Notes under the pieces: generated by a model
Told to the model about the DNA's origin: nothing
Databases searched by the model: none
The model's input: the letters and a program-made list of their open reading frames with translations, nothing else
Shown: positions 46,212 to 60,367 of the stretch, piece by piece
Layout of the letters: each line of letters opens with the position of its first letter
Numbering within the stretch: the first letter of the stretch is position 1
Program-made: the position numbers and the translations under genes
NCBI GenBank assembly: GCA_030148745.1
Contig: JASBSV010000044.1
Location: 1 to 64,000 of the forward strand
Direction: 5' to 3'
DNA: 64,000 nucleotides
Origin: Paracoccaceae bacterium
GTDB taxonomy: Bacteria; Pseudomonadota; Alphaproteobacteria; Rhodobacterales; Rhodobacteraceae

Positions 46212-46786
46212 TCCTCGGTCCTTTGTTCGGGCTCTGCGGCCTGTTGGATGTCGGTGACCACCGCCGCGCTGTCGGCGCCTGCGGCAAATACCCCGGGCAG
46301 GCGCTGTGGCGTCAGACCGCCGATGGCCACCAGCGGAAGCGCCCCCACCGCCGCCTTCCATTCGCGCAGCTTTTCAAGCCCCTGCGGAGCCCATGGCATT
46401 TTCTTCAGAAGCGTCGGATAGACCGGCCCAAGCGCGACGTAATCGGGCGACAGGGACAGGGCGCGCTCAAGCTCGGCCCGGTCATGGGTCGAGATGCCGA
46501 TCCTGACACCGGCCTTGCGCAGGGCGGCAAAATCCGCCTCATCGGCGTCTTCCTGACCCAGATGAACAAAGTTGCACCTGGTATCCAGTGCCACCTGCCA
46601 ATGATCGTTGATCACCAGCGTGCAGCGCTGCGCAGCGCAGACCGCGCTGGCCCAGAGGATCTCGGTGCGGATGTCGTCGGGCGATTTGTCCTTGAGCCGT
46701 AACTGCACCAGCCGCACACCGCGCGGCACCAGCCGCGCCAGCATCCCCGCATCGCTTACGATCAGATAGAACCGGTCAAGCCTCAT
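46190..46786 (-). CDS. thiE: Thiamine phosphate synthase
   Basis: [12 protein letters not shown]...[21 protein letters not shown]...[14 protein letters not shown]. Confidence 0.9.
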   Translation of the reverse strand: MRLDRFYLIVSDAGMLARLVPRGVRLVQLRLKDKSPDDIRTEILWASAVCAAQRCTLVINDHWQVALDTRCNFVHLGQEDADEADFAALRKAGVRIGISTHDRAELERALSLSPDYVALGPVYPTLLKKMPWAPQGLEKLREWKAAVGALPLVAIGGLTPQRLPGVFAAGADSAAVVTDIQQAAEPEQRTEEWIRATR

Positions 46787-47547
46787 AAGCTGGCCATCCC
46801 CATCACCGGGGTCGAAGGCGCGGCCATATCGCGCGGCTCGATCGGCTGGGCACGAAAGGCATCGCGCCCGGCGGCAACCGCGCGGGCCATGGCGGCGGCC
46901 ATCAGAGCCGGATTGCCCGCCTTGGCGACGGCGGTGTTCAAAAGCACCGCGTCAAAACCCAGCTCCATCGCCTGAGCGGCGTGCGAGGGCTTGCCAATCC
47001 CGGCATCCACGATCAGCGTCGTGCCCGGAAAATGCGCCCGCATCGAACGCAAGGCATCGGGCGTGCGCAGCCCTTGCCCCGATCCGATCGGCGCGCCCCA
47101 TGGCATAAGAACCCGGCATCCCGCCTTGATCAGCTGCTCGGCGACCGACAGATCGTCGGTGGTATAGGGAAAAACCTCAAAGCCTTCGCCGGTCAGGATC
47201 CCGGCGGCCTCAACCAGACCGAAAACATCGGGATGCAAGGTGTCTGGGTTGCCGATGACCTCAAGCTTGATCCAGTTCGTTTTGAACAGATCGCGCGCCA
47301 TCCGCGCCGTGGTCACCGCCTCCTGCACCGAATGGCAGCCGGCGGTATTGGGCAGGATATGACAGCCCAGATCCTTGAGGATCTGCCAGAAGGCGCCGCC
47401 GTCGCCGGCTGCCGTTTCGCGGCGCAGCGAGACGGTGATCACCTCGGTCCCGCTGGCACGGATCGCATCGCCAAGGATCGCCGGGGAAGGGTATTGCGCC
47501 GTCCCCAGCAAAAGGGGTGAGGTTATTTCAGTGCCGTAAAGCTGCAT
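46783..47547 (-). CDS. thiG: Thiazole synthase
   Basis: [33 protein letters not shown]...[12 protein letters not shown]...[11 protein letters not shown]. Confidence 0.93.
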   Translation of the reverse strand: MQLYGTEITSPLLLGTAQYPSPAILGDAIRASGTEVITVSLRRETAAGDGGAFWQILKDLGCHILPNTAGCHSVQEAVTTARMARDLFKTNWIKLEVIGNPDTLHPDVFGLVEAAGILTGEGFEVFPYTTDDLSVAEQLIKAGCRVLMPWGAPIGSGQGLRTPDALRSMRAHFPGTTLIVDAGIGKPSHAAQAMELGFDAVLLNTAVAKAGNPALMAAAMARAVAAGRDAFRAQPIEPRDMAAPSTPVMGMASL

Positions 47548-47714
47548 CTCATCCCCCCTGCATGGGCGCCAGAACTTCCAGCCGGTCATTTTCATTCAGG
47601 CGCGTTTCGTCCCGCGCCGCTGCGGCCACAAATTCGCCGTTCAGGGCGGTGGCTATCGCCGGGCTGGTAAAGCCCAGCTCGGCCAGAGCCTCGCTCAGAC
47701 GGGTTGCGTTGACC

Positions 47715-50696
<2,982 letters not shown>

Positions 50697-50815
50697 TGCC
50701 ATTTTGGTAAACCCATCGCGGGGGCGGCGTCAACAGCAACTCTGCCCTGCCGGTATTGGCCCGATCTCATTATGTTTTTAGGCTTTGCGGCCCGCCAGAT
50801 CCGTGATCAACTGGC

Positions 50816-50970
50816 GCGGTCTGGTGCCCGCTGGTCGGGAGAATCGGGAAGCCGGTGAAATTCCGGAACGTGCCCAACGCTGTGAAAGGTGATGGTCAGG
50901 GCAGATGCCACTGGAGCCCTCCGGGAAGGCGCCCTGATCAGGTGATCCTCAGTCAGAAGACCGGCCAGAC
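50816..50970 (+). ncRNA. Cobalamin riboswitch
   Basis: gggaatcgggaagccggtgaaattccgga-like segment and B12 box gcagatgccactgg upstream of bluB; edges approximate. Confidence 0.85.
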
Positions 50971-51029
50971 AGCATAGCCCGCTCCACGCGGTCAGTGGGG
51001 CAGGGCGCAGAAGTGTTGTTGGGGATTAA

Positions 51030-51713
<684 letters not shown>

Positions 51714-51756
51714 GCCGGCCCAAGCCGGCCCAATCCAACCCGGTCAGGGCAAAGAC

Positions 51757-52224
51757 CTATCCGCGTCCGCGATAGCTCGCCACGCCCTGATCGGGGATCC
51801 AGACGCCTGCGGGCGCCTCGCCGGTCTGATAGAATACGTCGATCGGAATGCCGCCGCGCGGATACCAGTAGCCGCCGATGCGCAGCCATTTGGGCGCCAG
51901 CGTCTCGACCAGCCGCTTGCCGATCGAGACGGTGCAATCTTCGTGAAAGGCGCCGTGATTGCGGAACGATCCCAGAAACAGCTTCAGCGATTTGCTTTCC
52001 ACCAGCCAGTCACCGGGGATGTAATCCAGAACCAGATGGGCGAAATCGGGCTGGCCGGTCATCGGGCAGAGCGAGGTAAACTCGGGCGCGGTAAAGCGCA
52101 CCGTGTAATCGGTGCCGGCCTGCGGATTGGGCACGCGCTCCAAAACAGCCTCCTGCGGCGAATTGGGAAGCTCGGTCTTGCCGCCCAGCATCGTCAGGTC
52201 CTTATAGATATCGTCGTTTTCCAT
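51757..52224 (-). CDS. queF: NADPH-dependent 7-cyano-7-deazaguanine reductase
   Basis: [50 protein letters not shown]. Confidence 0.95.
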   Translation of the reverse strand: MENDDIYKDLTMLGGKTELPNSPQEAVLERVPNPQAGTDYTVRFTAPEFTSLCPMTGQPDFAHLVLDYIPGDWLVESKSLKLFLGSFRNHGAFHEDCTVSIGKRLVETLAPKWLRIGGYWYPRGGIPIDVFYQTGEAPAGVWIPDQGVASYRGRG

Positions 52225-52239
52225 GGTCTTTTCCTTGTC

Positions 52240-52962
52240 TCAAACGCCGCGTTTATTGCCCCATAAAAGCACATGCAGCTGCGGCAGGATGTGCGGCGTG
52301 AACCACCGATCACCCAGCGTTTTGTCGATCAGCCATTCCATCCGGTTCATGATGCCGTCCACATCAATGGCGTCATCGGCGCTTTCGTCGGGCGGGGGCG
52401 GTGTGTGATTTCCCGGCTGAAGGTAGAGTTCCAGATCGCCGTAACGGCTGGCCACATCGCGGGCCCAATTGTAATCGGCATCGTCAAAGATCACGATCTT
52501 CAGAATTGTCCGCGCGGCTCCGGCCTGCGCGATACAGTCGTCAAACCTGTCCCAATCCACGGTCTCGCCGGATGAGGGGGGTTTGGGGCTGAGGATCAGA
52601 AGGTCGAGATCGCGAAACCAGCGGCGCGCGACCGAGCCTTGGGTTTCAAGCGCAAAGCGATACCCCTCGGCGCGGCCGCGGGCGATCAGCGGCGCGAAAT
52701 CCTGAATGGCCGGATTGCCGCCCGACAGCGACACCACCAGCGGAACGCCCCCCGACAGATCGCTGACGCGGGCCCAGACCTGATCGGCGGTCATCGCGGC
52801 CCAGTCGTGGCGATAGGCGCTGTCGACGGCGTGCATGCTGTCGCACCAGCTACAGCGGTAATCGCAGCCGCCGGCGCGCACAAAGACCGTGGGCGCTCCG
52901 ATCAGCGCACCTTCGCCCTGAATCGTCGGGCCAAAGATCTCGGCGATCCTCAGCGTGGTCAT
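52240..52962 (-). CDS. queE: 7-carboxy-7-deazaguanine synthase (radical SAM)
   Basis: [42 protein letters not shown]. Confidence 0.94.
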   Translation of the reverse strand: MTTLRIAEIFGPTIQGEGALIGAPTVFVRAGGCDYRCSWCDSMHAVDSAYRHDWAAMTADQVWARVSDLSGGVPLVVSLSGGNPAIQDFAPLIARGRAEGYRFALETQGSVARRWFRDLDLLILSPKPPSSGETVDWDRFDDCIAQAGAARTILKIVIFDDADYNWARDVASRYGDLELYLQPGNHTPPPPDESADDAIDVDGIMNRMEWLIDKTLGDRWFTPHILPQLHVLLWGNKRGV

Positions 52963-53315
52963 GGCCGGTATTCCGCCCAGGTTTTGGGTGTTTCGCTGAT
53001 CCGCACCGCGCTGGTCTGATCCCAGCGGGTCTTGCACCAGTCAAAGATCCATCGCGCCAGCCATTCCGAGGTTACCATATCATGGCCGAACACCTCGTTC
53101 AGGTGGCGGTGATCCAGCCTGTCGTCGATCAGGGCTCTCAGCGGCGCCAGATCCAGATAATCCACCACAAAGCCGTTTTCATTCAGCGTTTCGGCGGCAA
53201 GCTCCACCTCGACGATATAATTGTGGCCATGCATCCGCGCGCAGGGGTGATCGCCCTGAAGGCGGCAAAGTTGATGCGAGGCCGAGAAATGAAATTCCTT
53301 GGTGATCCGGTACAT
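52959..53315 (-). CDS. queD: 6-carboxytetrahydropterin synthase
   Basis: [32 protein letters not shown]. Confidence 0.94.
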   Translation of the reverse strand: MYRITKEFHFSASHQLCRLQGDHPCARMHGHNYIVEVELAAETLNENGFVVDYLDLAPLRALIDDRLDHRHLNEVFGHDMVTSEWLARWIFDWCKTRWDQTSAVRISETPKTWAEYRP

Positions 53316-54013
53316 CAGCGCGCGCCCCGGGCCACGGCGGCCTGCCAGAAGTTGGGATCGGCGTATTGGGTGGGGTCTGTGACGCCCGCGATGTCAAACG
53401 CCTCGCGCCGCTCAACGCAGGTCCCGCAGCGGCCACAGTGTTTATCGCCGCCCTTGTAGCACGACCATGTATCGGCAAAGGGGGTGTCATGGGCCACCCC
53501 TTCGGTGACGATCGCCGATTTGGGGATATGAACGAAGGGCGTGTAAAGGCGGATATCGGCATAGCCATCCAGCGCCTTTTTCTGCATCGCCTCGAAGGCG
53601 TCGATGAAATCGGGGCGGCAATCGGGATAGATAAAGTGATCGCCCCCATGTACCGCCGCCGCCACCGCATCGGCACCCTTGGCCGCGCCGATGCCAAAGG
53701 CGATGGCCAGCATGATCGCATTGCGATTGGGCACCACGGTGATTTTCATCGTGTCCTCGGCATAATGGCCGTCGGGCACATCCAGATCATCGGTCAGGGC
53801 AGAGCCGCTCAGATGCCGGCCGATATGGCTCATGTCGATCAGATCATGAGGCACACCCAGCCGCTCGGCACAGCGCGCGGCAAAGCCAAGCTCCTTTTTA
53901 TGGCGCTGGCCATAGTCGAAGGACACCAGACCGATAAGTTCATTCTCGGCGGCGATTTTATGGGCAAGCGTCACTGAATCCAGCCCGCCCGAGCAGATTA
54001 CGATCGTCTTCAT
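53315..54013 (-). CDS. queC: 7-cyano-7-deazaguanine synthase
   Basis: KTIVICSGGLDSVTLAHKIA...C-terminal CxxC SCYKGGDKHCGRCGTC. Confidence 0.95.
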   Translation of the reverse strand: MKTIVICSGGLDSVTLAHKIAAENELIGLVSFDYGQRHKKELGFAARCAERLGVPHDLIDMSHIGRHLSGSALTDDLDVPDGHYAEDTMKITVVPNRNAIMLAIAFGIGAAKGADAVAAAVHGGDHFIYPDCRPDFIDAFEAMQKKALDGYADIRLYTPFVHIPKSAIVTEGVAHDTPFADTWSCYKGGDKHCGRCGTCVERREAFDIAGVTDPTQYADPNFWQAAVARGAR

Positions 54014-54062
54014 GGTCAATCCTTGTTTTTGCGAACCGGGTAGGCTGCGACCGGTGCCCGGG
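54014..54062 (-). ncRNA. Possible preQ1-I-like riboswitch leader (tentative)
   Basis: Reverse strand ACCGG-TCGCAGCCTA-CCCGGT hairpin then tcgcAAAAACAAGGA directly before queC ATG. Confidence 0.3.
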
Positions 54063-54131
54063 TTGCGCCGGACGAAGCGTCTTTATCAACGCCGATCGGG
54101 AATGTGAAGAACCGTCGTGGTTATTTCGGGG

Positions 54132-55613
54132 TCAGAGCCGGGCCTCGGCGTCTATCGTGGCCCGAACCCCTTGGGTCAGCAAAGCATCCACCAAGGTTTG
54201 GATCTGCCCGATAAAGGTGGCGTTCTCGCGCATCGCCTTAGGAAACAGCCCCTCAAGTGCGATCAGGTTTCGGGTCAGGGCGCCACTGTCCCGCCCGGCG
54301 CGGGCGACCGCCCTGGCGATCTCGTCACTGCGCGGATCGCGCAGATCGTAAACCGCCCCGGCCTCGGAGCGGCCAAGGCAATAGCGGATCCAGAGCGCCA
54401 GAGCGAAAGCAAAGGGGCGCCCGTCGCCCCCGGCGGCCAGACAGTCCAGCGCGGGCGCCACGATCCTCTGCGGCAGTTTCTGGGTGCCGTCCATGGCGAT
54501 CTGATAGGTTTCATGCGCAATCGCGGGGTTGCTGAAACGTTCGGTCAGCGCGCGGGCATAGGCGCCAAGATCGATTCCGCCAAGCGGCGCCAGAGTGCCC
54601 GCCGCAGCCGCCAGATGCCGGCGCACAAGTGCGCCAAGGGCGGTATCGCGCATCACGTCGCGGACATAGGCGTGGCCCGTCAGAAAGCCACCATAGGCCA
54701 GCATCGAATGCGCGCCGTTCAGCATCCGCAGTTTCATATTCTCGTAAGGCGCCACATCGGCCACGAAAAGCGCGCCGCCCGCCTGCCAGTCGGGGCGCCC
54801 GGCGGGAAAGTTGTCTTCGATCACCCATTGGCTGAAGGGTTCGGTTTCAATCGCGGCTGCGTCGCCAAACCCGGTCAGCGCCTCGGCGTCGGCGCGGGTC
54901 TGATCCGTTGGGGCAGGGGTTATGCGGTCAACCATCGTCGAGGGGAAGGCGACGTTTTCGGCGATATAATCGGCCAATGCGGGATCAACTCGCCGCGCAA
55001 AACCCAGAACGCCCGCGCGCAGAAGCCTGCCGTTTTCAGGCAGGTTATCACAGCAAAGGATTGTTGGCGGCGGATGGCCGGCGGCCCGCCGCAGGCGCAG
55101 GCCTTCGGTCAGATAGCCCAGAATGCCGCCCGGCGCCTGCGGCGCGGCCAGATCGGCGGCAACCGATGGGTGGGCCGCGTCGATATCCTGCGCCGCGCGG
55201 TCGATGCCATAGGCTTTTTCGGTGACCGTCACGGTGAACACGCGAATGGCCGGATCGGCCACGGCCTTTAGCGGCGCGCTTGGGGTGCGGGCGGCGGCAA
55301 TGGCGCGCGCGATACTGCCGATAACACGAACCTTTGGCGCGCCTGCGCCGCGTTCGATCAGGGTATAAAGCCCCTCTTGCGCGGTCAGGACGTCGATATC
55401 GGCGGCAGAGCGCAGGTTCACCGCCGCAATCCGCCAGCCGCCGCCGCTTTCGGCCAGAGCGGCATCGGTATAGGCGGCCTGATGGGCGCGGAAAAACGCG
55501 CCACATCCGAAATGCAGGATACCCGCGCCGTGACCGGCCGGATCATAGCGGGGCTTTTGCACGCCCGTGGCAAGCTGCGGCAGGGCGGCCATGGTCAGGC
55601 GCGGGGCGCTCAT
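54132..55613 (-). CDS. uxuB: Mannitol dehydrogenase family / fructuronate reductase
   Basis: GILHFGCGAFFRAHQAAYTDAAL...LRMLNGAHSMLAYGGFLTGH. Confidence 0.85.
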   Translation of the reverse strand: MSAPRLTMAALPQLATGVQKPRYDPAGHGAGILHFGCGAFFRAHQAAYTDAALAESGGGWRIAAVNLRSAADIDVLTAQEGLYTLIERGAGAPKVRVIGSIARAIAAARTPSAPLKAVADPAIRVFTVTVTEKAYGIDRAAQDIDAAHPSVAADLAAPQAPGGILGYLTEGLRLRRAAGHPPPTILCCDNLPENGRLLRAGVLGFARRVDPALADYIAENVAFPSTMVDRITPAPTDQTRADAEALTGFGDAAAIETEPFSQWVIEDNFPAGRPDWQAGGALFVADVAPYENMKLRMLNGAHSMLAYGGFLTGHAYVRDVMRDTALGALVRRHLAAAAGTLAPLGGIDLGAYARALTERFSNPAIAHETYQIAMDGTQKLPQRIVAPALDCLAAGGDGRPFAFALALWIRYCLGRSEAGAVYDLRDPRSDEIARAVARAGRDSGALTRNLIALEGLFPKAMRENATFIGQIQTLVDALLTQGVRATIDAEARL

Positions 55614-56827
55614 GCTGCCGGCCTTTGCGTGTCATGCGACAGCGCCGTGATGATGCCGCGCAATTCGGCCAGCCCTTTCAGACGGCCCACCGCCGGATAG
55701 CCTGGCTGACTGTCCCGGCCCAGATCGTCCAGAATGTTCTGGCCATGGTCGGGCCGGAAGGGGATGGAATGATCGGCGCGGCCCGCTTTGCGGCGGCGTC
55801 TCTCTTCGTCAAGCACGGCGGCAACGAAGGCCACCATATCGGTATCGCCGCCCAAATGCTCGGCCTCATGGAACGCGCCGGGGGTTGCCGGCGTCTCGCG
55901 CGTGACATTGCGCATGTGCAGGAAATGCACGCGCTCGCCAAATCGCCGCATCATGCCGGGGATGTCATTGTCGGCCCGTGCCCCCAAGGACCCCGAACAT
56001 AGGGTGATCCCATTGGCCGGGTGATCCACCGCATCCAGCATCCGGGCATAATCAGCCTCGGTCGAGATGATCCGCGGCAGGCCCATCAGGGGAAAGGGCG
56101 GATCGTCGGGATGACAGCAAAGCCGCAGGCCAAGCGAGCCGGCGAGCGGAACGACCTCCTGCAGGAAATCGGCCATGTTGCGGCGCAGGCGGTCGGCGTC
56201 GATATCGCGGTAAAGCGCCAGTTGATCGCGCACGTCACCGAGCGAAAAATGCGCCGCCGCCCCCGGAAGGCCCGAGACGATGTTGAAGCTTAGCGCGCGG
56301 CGCCGGGCGCTGTCCATATCGGCAAAGCGCGCGCGGGCGGCCTCTACCACATCGGGCGCGAAATCTTCTGCCGCGCCGGGGCGCTTGAGAATGAAAAGAT
56401 CAAAGGCTGCGAAATCGATCAGATCAAAGCGCATTGCCGTGCCGCCATTGGGCAGGGGCCATGCCAGATCGGTGCGGGTCCAGTCCAGAACCGGCATGAA
56501 ATTGTAACAGATCACCTCAAGCCCGGCGCGGGCCAGATTGGCCATGCTGGTTTTATAGGCATCCAGATGTGCCCGCCAGTCGCCCGACTGGCGCTTGATG
56601 TCTTCGGAGACCGGCAGGCTTTCGACCACCTCCCATTTCAGGGTTGAGGGGCTCCCATCGCTCATCACCGCGATCTGCGATTGCCTGCGGGCGATTTCGG
56701 CATCGCTCCAGAGCTCGCCGGCGGGGATGTGGTGCAGCGCGGTGACCACCGCCTGGGCGCCCGCCTGACGCATTGCATCGGTGCTGACATTGTCCTGCGG
56801 CCCGAACCAACGCCATGTCTGTCGCAT
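55610..56827 (-). CDS. uxuA: Mannonate dehydratase
   Basis: MRQTWRWFGPQDNVSTDAMRQAGAQAVVTALHHIPAGELW...CCHPDDPP...CSGSLGAR. Confidence 0.94.
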   Translation of the reverse strand: MRQTWRWFGPQDNVSTDAMRQAGAQAVVTALHHIPAGELWSDAEIARRQSQIAVMSDGSPSTLKWEVVESLPVSEDIKRQSGDWRAHLDAYKTSMANLARAGLEVICYNFMPVLDWTRTDLAWPLPNGGTAMRFDLIDFAAFDLFILKRPGAAEDFAPDVVEAARARFADMDSARRRALSFNIVSGLPGAAAHFSLGDVRDQLALYRDIDADRLRRNMADFLQEVVPLAGSLGLRLCCHPDDPPFPLMGLPRIISTEADYARMLDAVDHPANGITLCSGSLGARADNDIPGMMRRFGERVHFLHMRNVTRETPATPGAFHEAEHLGGDTDMVAFVAAVLDEERRRRKAGRADHSIPFRPDHGQNILDDLGRDSQPGYPAVGRLKGLAELRGIITALSHDTQRPAA

Positions 56828-57301
56828 TTTTTCTCCTCCCGCCTTTGACCGGCCGGGGCCCGCGCGATGGCCCGGCACCGCGATCAGACGCCATAACGCG
56901 CCGGGCCGCAACCGGCCTGTCGGCCCCGCAGGCGCCCGGGCGGCGACCAACAGGGCCGGTTTTCGCGGGCGGGCCTGCTTCCGTCTTTGCCTAAATTTCA
57001 GGCGGCTCCCGCAGCGATGGTTAAAAAACTGTCATCTCTGTCCCGCCCGCGTTTTTCGCGCGCGCCCCTCATTGATCGCGCTGCCCTGCACTTCAAAGCT
57101 GTGGCTGGCTGGTGCGGGCTGATCCTTGTGGTCTGCGGCGGCGCGAAAATGATGTGCGGCAGCGAACCGAGTGATGCCAATCCGCCGCCGCACGGGGTGC
57201 AACATATGTTGCCGGGTCAGGTTACTCCGTCCCCGTCCGCGATGGCAATCAACTTGCCGCGGGCGCGCCAGAGCGCGGGCAATTCATTCAGGAGCGACGG
57301 A

Positions 57302-58594
57302 ATGACGAACAGAAGAAGTTTTCTCAAGATGACGGCGGCCTGCGGGGTCGCGCTGGCCACGCCCGGTCTGGCCATGGCGGCCAGTGACGCCGCCCCGATC
57401 AAGGTTGGCATCCTGCATTCGCTGTCAGGAACGATGGCGATTTCCGAGACGACCCTGAAAGACGTCATGCTGATGCTGATCGACGCGCAGAACAAAAAGG
57501 GCGGGCTACTGGGCCGCCCGCTTGAGCCGGTGGTCGTCGATCCGGCCTCTGACTGGCCGCTATTTGCCGAAAAGGCGCGCCAGCTTATCGAGCAGGACAA
57601 GGTCGCGGCGGTGTTCGGATGCTGGACCAGTGTCAGCCGTAAATCGGTCCTGCCGGTGTTCAAAGAGCTGAACAACATCCTTTTCTATCCCGTCCAATAC
57701 GAGGGCGAAGAAAGTGAGCGTAACGTCTTTTACACCGGCGCGGCCCCCAATCAGCAGGCGATCCCGGCGGTCGATTACCTGATGAACGAAGAGGGGGTTG
57801 AGCGCTGGGTTCTGGCGGGCACCGATTATGTCTATCCGCGCACGACCAACAAGATCCTCGAGGCTTATCTGAAGGCCAAGGGCGTCGCGGCCGAGGATAT
57901 TATGATCAACTATACGCCCTTTGGGCACTCGGACTGGCAGACCATCGTCTCGGACGTCAAGACCTTTGGCTCGGCAGGCAAGAAAACCGCTGTCGTCTCG
58001 ACCATCAACGGCGACGCCAATGTGCCCTTCTACAAGGAGCTGGCAAATCAGGGGATCGAGGCGCAGGACATCCCGGTCGTGGCCTTTTCGGTCGGCGAGG
58101 AAGAGCTGGCCGGTCTCGACACCGGCCCGCTGGTCGGCCATCTGGCGGCGTGGAATTATTTCATGTCGGTCGATACGCCGGAAAATGCCGAGTTCATCGA
58201 GAACTGGCACAGCTTCATCGGCGATGACAAACGCGTCACGAATGATCCGATGGAGGCCCATTACATCGGCTTTAACATGTGGGTGAAAGCTGTTGAAAAA
58301 GCAGGAACAACCGATCCTGACGCGGTGATTGACGCGATCGTCGGCGTGTCGGTTCCGAACCTTTCGGGCGACTTTTCGTCGATGATGCCGAACCACCATA
58401 TCACCAAGCCGGTCCTGGTGGGCGAGATTCAGGATGATGGGCAGTTCGAGACCGTCTGGGAAACGCCCGGACTGGTGGCAGGGGATGCATGGTCCGACTA
58501 TCTGCCCGATTCCGCCAAGCTGATCTCGGACTGGCGCCCGCCGATGGCCTGCGGCAACTTCAACACCGCCACCGGCAGCTGCAGCGCGGGCTAG
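57302..58594 (+). CDS. urtA: Urea ABC transporter substrate-binding protein
   Basis: Signal peptide; IKVGILHSLSGTMAISETTLKDVMLMLIDAQNKKGGLLGRPLEPVVVDPASDW. Confidence 0.94.
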   Translation: MTNRRSFLKMTAACGVALATPGLAMAASDAAPIKVGILHSLSGTMAISETTLKDVMLMLIDAQNKKGGLLGRPLEPVVVDPASDWPLFAEKARQLIEQDKVAAVFGCWTSVSRKSVLPVFKELNNILFYPVQYEGEESERNVFYTGAAPNQQAIPAVDYLMNEEGVERWVLAGTDYVYPRTTNKILEAYLKAKGVAAEDIMINYTPFGHSDWQTIVSDVKTFGSAGKKTAVVSTINGDANVPFYKELANQGIEAQDIPVVAFSVGEEELAGLDTGPLVGHLAAWNYFMSVDTPENAEFIENWHSFIGDDKRVTNDPMEAHYIGFNMWVKAVEKAGTTDPDAVIDAIVGVSVPNLSGDFSSMMPNHHITKPVLVGEIQDDGQFETVWETPGLVAGDAWSDYLPDSAKLISDWRPPMACGNFNTATGSCSAG

Positions 58595-58695
58595 GGCCAC
58601 GCCGGAGAGATGAAAACCGGGGGGCGGGATGCCGCCCCCTGACGGCGGGCCGCCGGATCAGGCCGCAACCGGTGACCGGAAGGTGACATTCCACA

Positions 58696-60366
58696 ATGAT
58701 TTTCACGCGACAATCAGCGCCCCGTGGCGGAGAAGCCGCCGGACCGGGCCGCTGCCCCGTGGCCTGGGCGCTGACCCTGGCGCTGGTGGTTATTCTGGGC
58801 CTGCTGGCGCCGCCGCAGGCGCGGGCCGCTTCCGATAGCTTTGAAAGCCTCGTTGCGGCGCTTGCCGGTGGTTCTTATTCGGACCGGGCTAAACTGGTGG
58901 CAAAAATCGCCCAGACCGGCGATCCGCGCGCCCTGGGCCTTCTGGAGGCGCTGACCGATGGCCGGCTTTATCAGCGCAAATCGGACAAGCGTATCGTCAC
59001 CGTCGCGGCCAGTGGCAAACCGCCGGGCATGAGCGATGCGATAACCGGTGAAGATCTGGGCGTCTTTAACAAGCGCGCAGCAAAGAAAGTCAAAGTTAAT
59101 AATAGCCTGCGGCGCAAAATTCGCACGGCGATTGGCCTGTTGTCGCTGACCAGCAGCGATGCGCAGGACAGGTTGAAGGCCGCTCAGGCGGCTTTTGCAA
59201 GCGGCGATCCGGCACAGTTAGAGGCTTTGGACGCGGCTTTGTCGGCCGAGTCCGACAGGGGGGTCGCCACGGCGCTGGCCGAGGCCCGTGCCGTGGCGAT
59301 TTTGAATTCAAAGACGGGGCTGGCCGAAAAGCAGGCCGCGATCACGGTTCTGAAACAGCGCGGTGACCGCGACGCACAGGCCGCCTTGTCGCCGTTTCGT
59401 GACGATCCGGCGCTGGCCGGCGCGGTCGCCGTGGCGCTGCGCAGTATCGAAGAGCGGCAGGCGCTTTGGGGCATGGCGCAGAACGTCTGGTACGGGCTGT
59501 CTTTGGGATCGGTTCTGCTGCTTGCGGCCATCGGCCTGGCCATCACATTCGGCGTGATGGGGGTGATCAACATGGCGCATGGCGAGCTGGTGATGCTGGG
59601 CGCCTATACGACCTTTGCGGTGCAGGAGGCGATCCGCACAAGCGCGCCGGGCCTGTTCGACTGGTCGCTGCTGATCGCCGCGCCGCTGGCCTTTGTGGTG
59701 GCCGGCACGGTTGGCGTTGTGATCGAACGCGGCGTGGTGCGCCATCTTTATGGCCGCCCGCTTGAGACGCTTCTGGCGACATGGGGGATAAGCCTGATGC
59801 TGCAACAGGCGGTACGCTCGATCTTTGGGCCCAACAACCGCGAGGTGGGCAACCCCGGCTGGATGTCCGGCGCTTTCGAACTGGGCGGTATGACGATCAC
59901 CTGGAACCGGCTGTGGATTTTGATCTTTGCGCTGATGGTCTTTGTCGGGCTTTTGTTTTTGCTCAGGCGCACGGCCATGGGGCTTCAGATGCGCGCGGTG
60001 ACCCAGAACCGGCCGATGGCGGCCGAGATGGGGATCAATACCGGCCGCGTCGATGCCCTGACCTTCGGGCTGGGCGCGGGGATTGGCGGGCTTGCGGGCG
60101 TGGCGCTGAGCCAGATCGACAATGTCTCGCCCAATCTTGGCCAAAGCTATATCGTCGACAGTTTCATGGTGGTGGTATTCGGCGGGGCCGGCAATCTTTG
60201 GGGTGCTTTGGCGGGGGCCTTTACGCTGGGCGTGGCCAATAAGTTTCTTGAGCCCTTTGCCGGCGCGGTTCTGGCCAAGATTCTGGTGCTGGTCTTTATC
60301 ATCCTCTTTATCCAAAAGCGGCCAAGGGGCCTTTTTGCGCTGCGTGGCCGCGCGGTGGAGGCTTAG
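58696..60366 (+). CDS. urtB: Urea ABC transporter permease UrtB
   Basis: Long periplasmic N-term, then branched-chain-type permease GVMGVINMAHGELVMLGAYTTFAVQ. Confidence 0.93.
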   Translation: MIFTRQSAPRGGEAAGPGRCPVAWALTLALVVILGLLAPPQARAASDSFESLVAALAGGSYSDRAKLVAKIAQTGDPRALGLLEALTDGRLYQRKSDKRIVTVAASGKPPGMSDAITGEDLGVFNKRAAKKVKVNNSLRRKIRTAIGLLSLTSSDAQDRLKAAQAAFASGDPAQLEALDAALSAESDRGVATALAEARAVAILNSKTGLAEKQAAITVLKQRGDRDAQAALSPFRDDPALAGAVAVALRSIEERQALWGMAQNVWYGLSLGSVLLLAAIGLAITFGVMGVINMAHGELVMLGAYTTFAVQEAIRTSAPGLFDWSLLIAAPLAFVVAGTVGVVIERGVVRHLYGRPLETLLATWGISLMLQQAVRSIFGPNNREVGNPGWMSGAFELGGMTITWNRLWILIFALMVFVGLLFLLRRTAMGLQMRAVTQNRPMAAEMGINTGRVDALTFGLGAGIGGLAGVALSQIDNVSPNLGQSYIVDSFMVVVFGGAGNLWGALAGAFTLGVANKFLEPFAGAVLAKILVLVFIILFIQKRPRGLFALRGRAVEA

Positions 60367-60367
60367 G

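Noticed and set aside
57560-58600. 346-aa minus-strand ORF
   Set aside because: Shadow of urtA.
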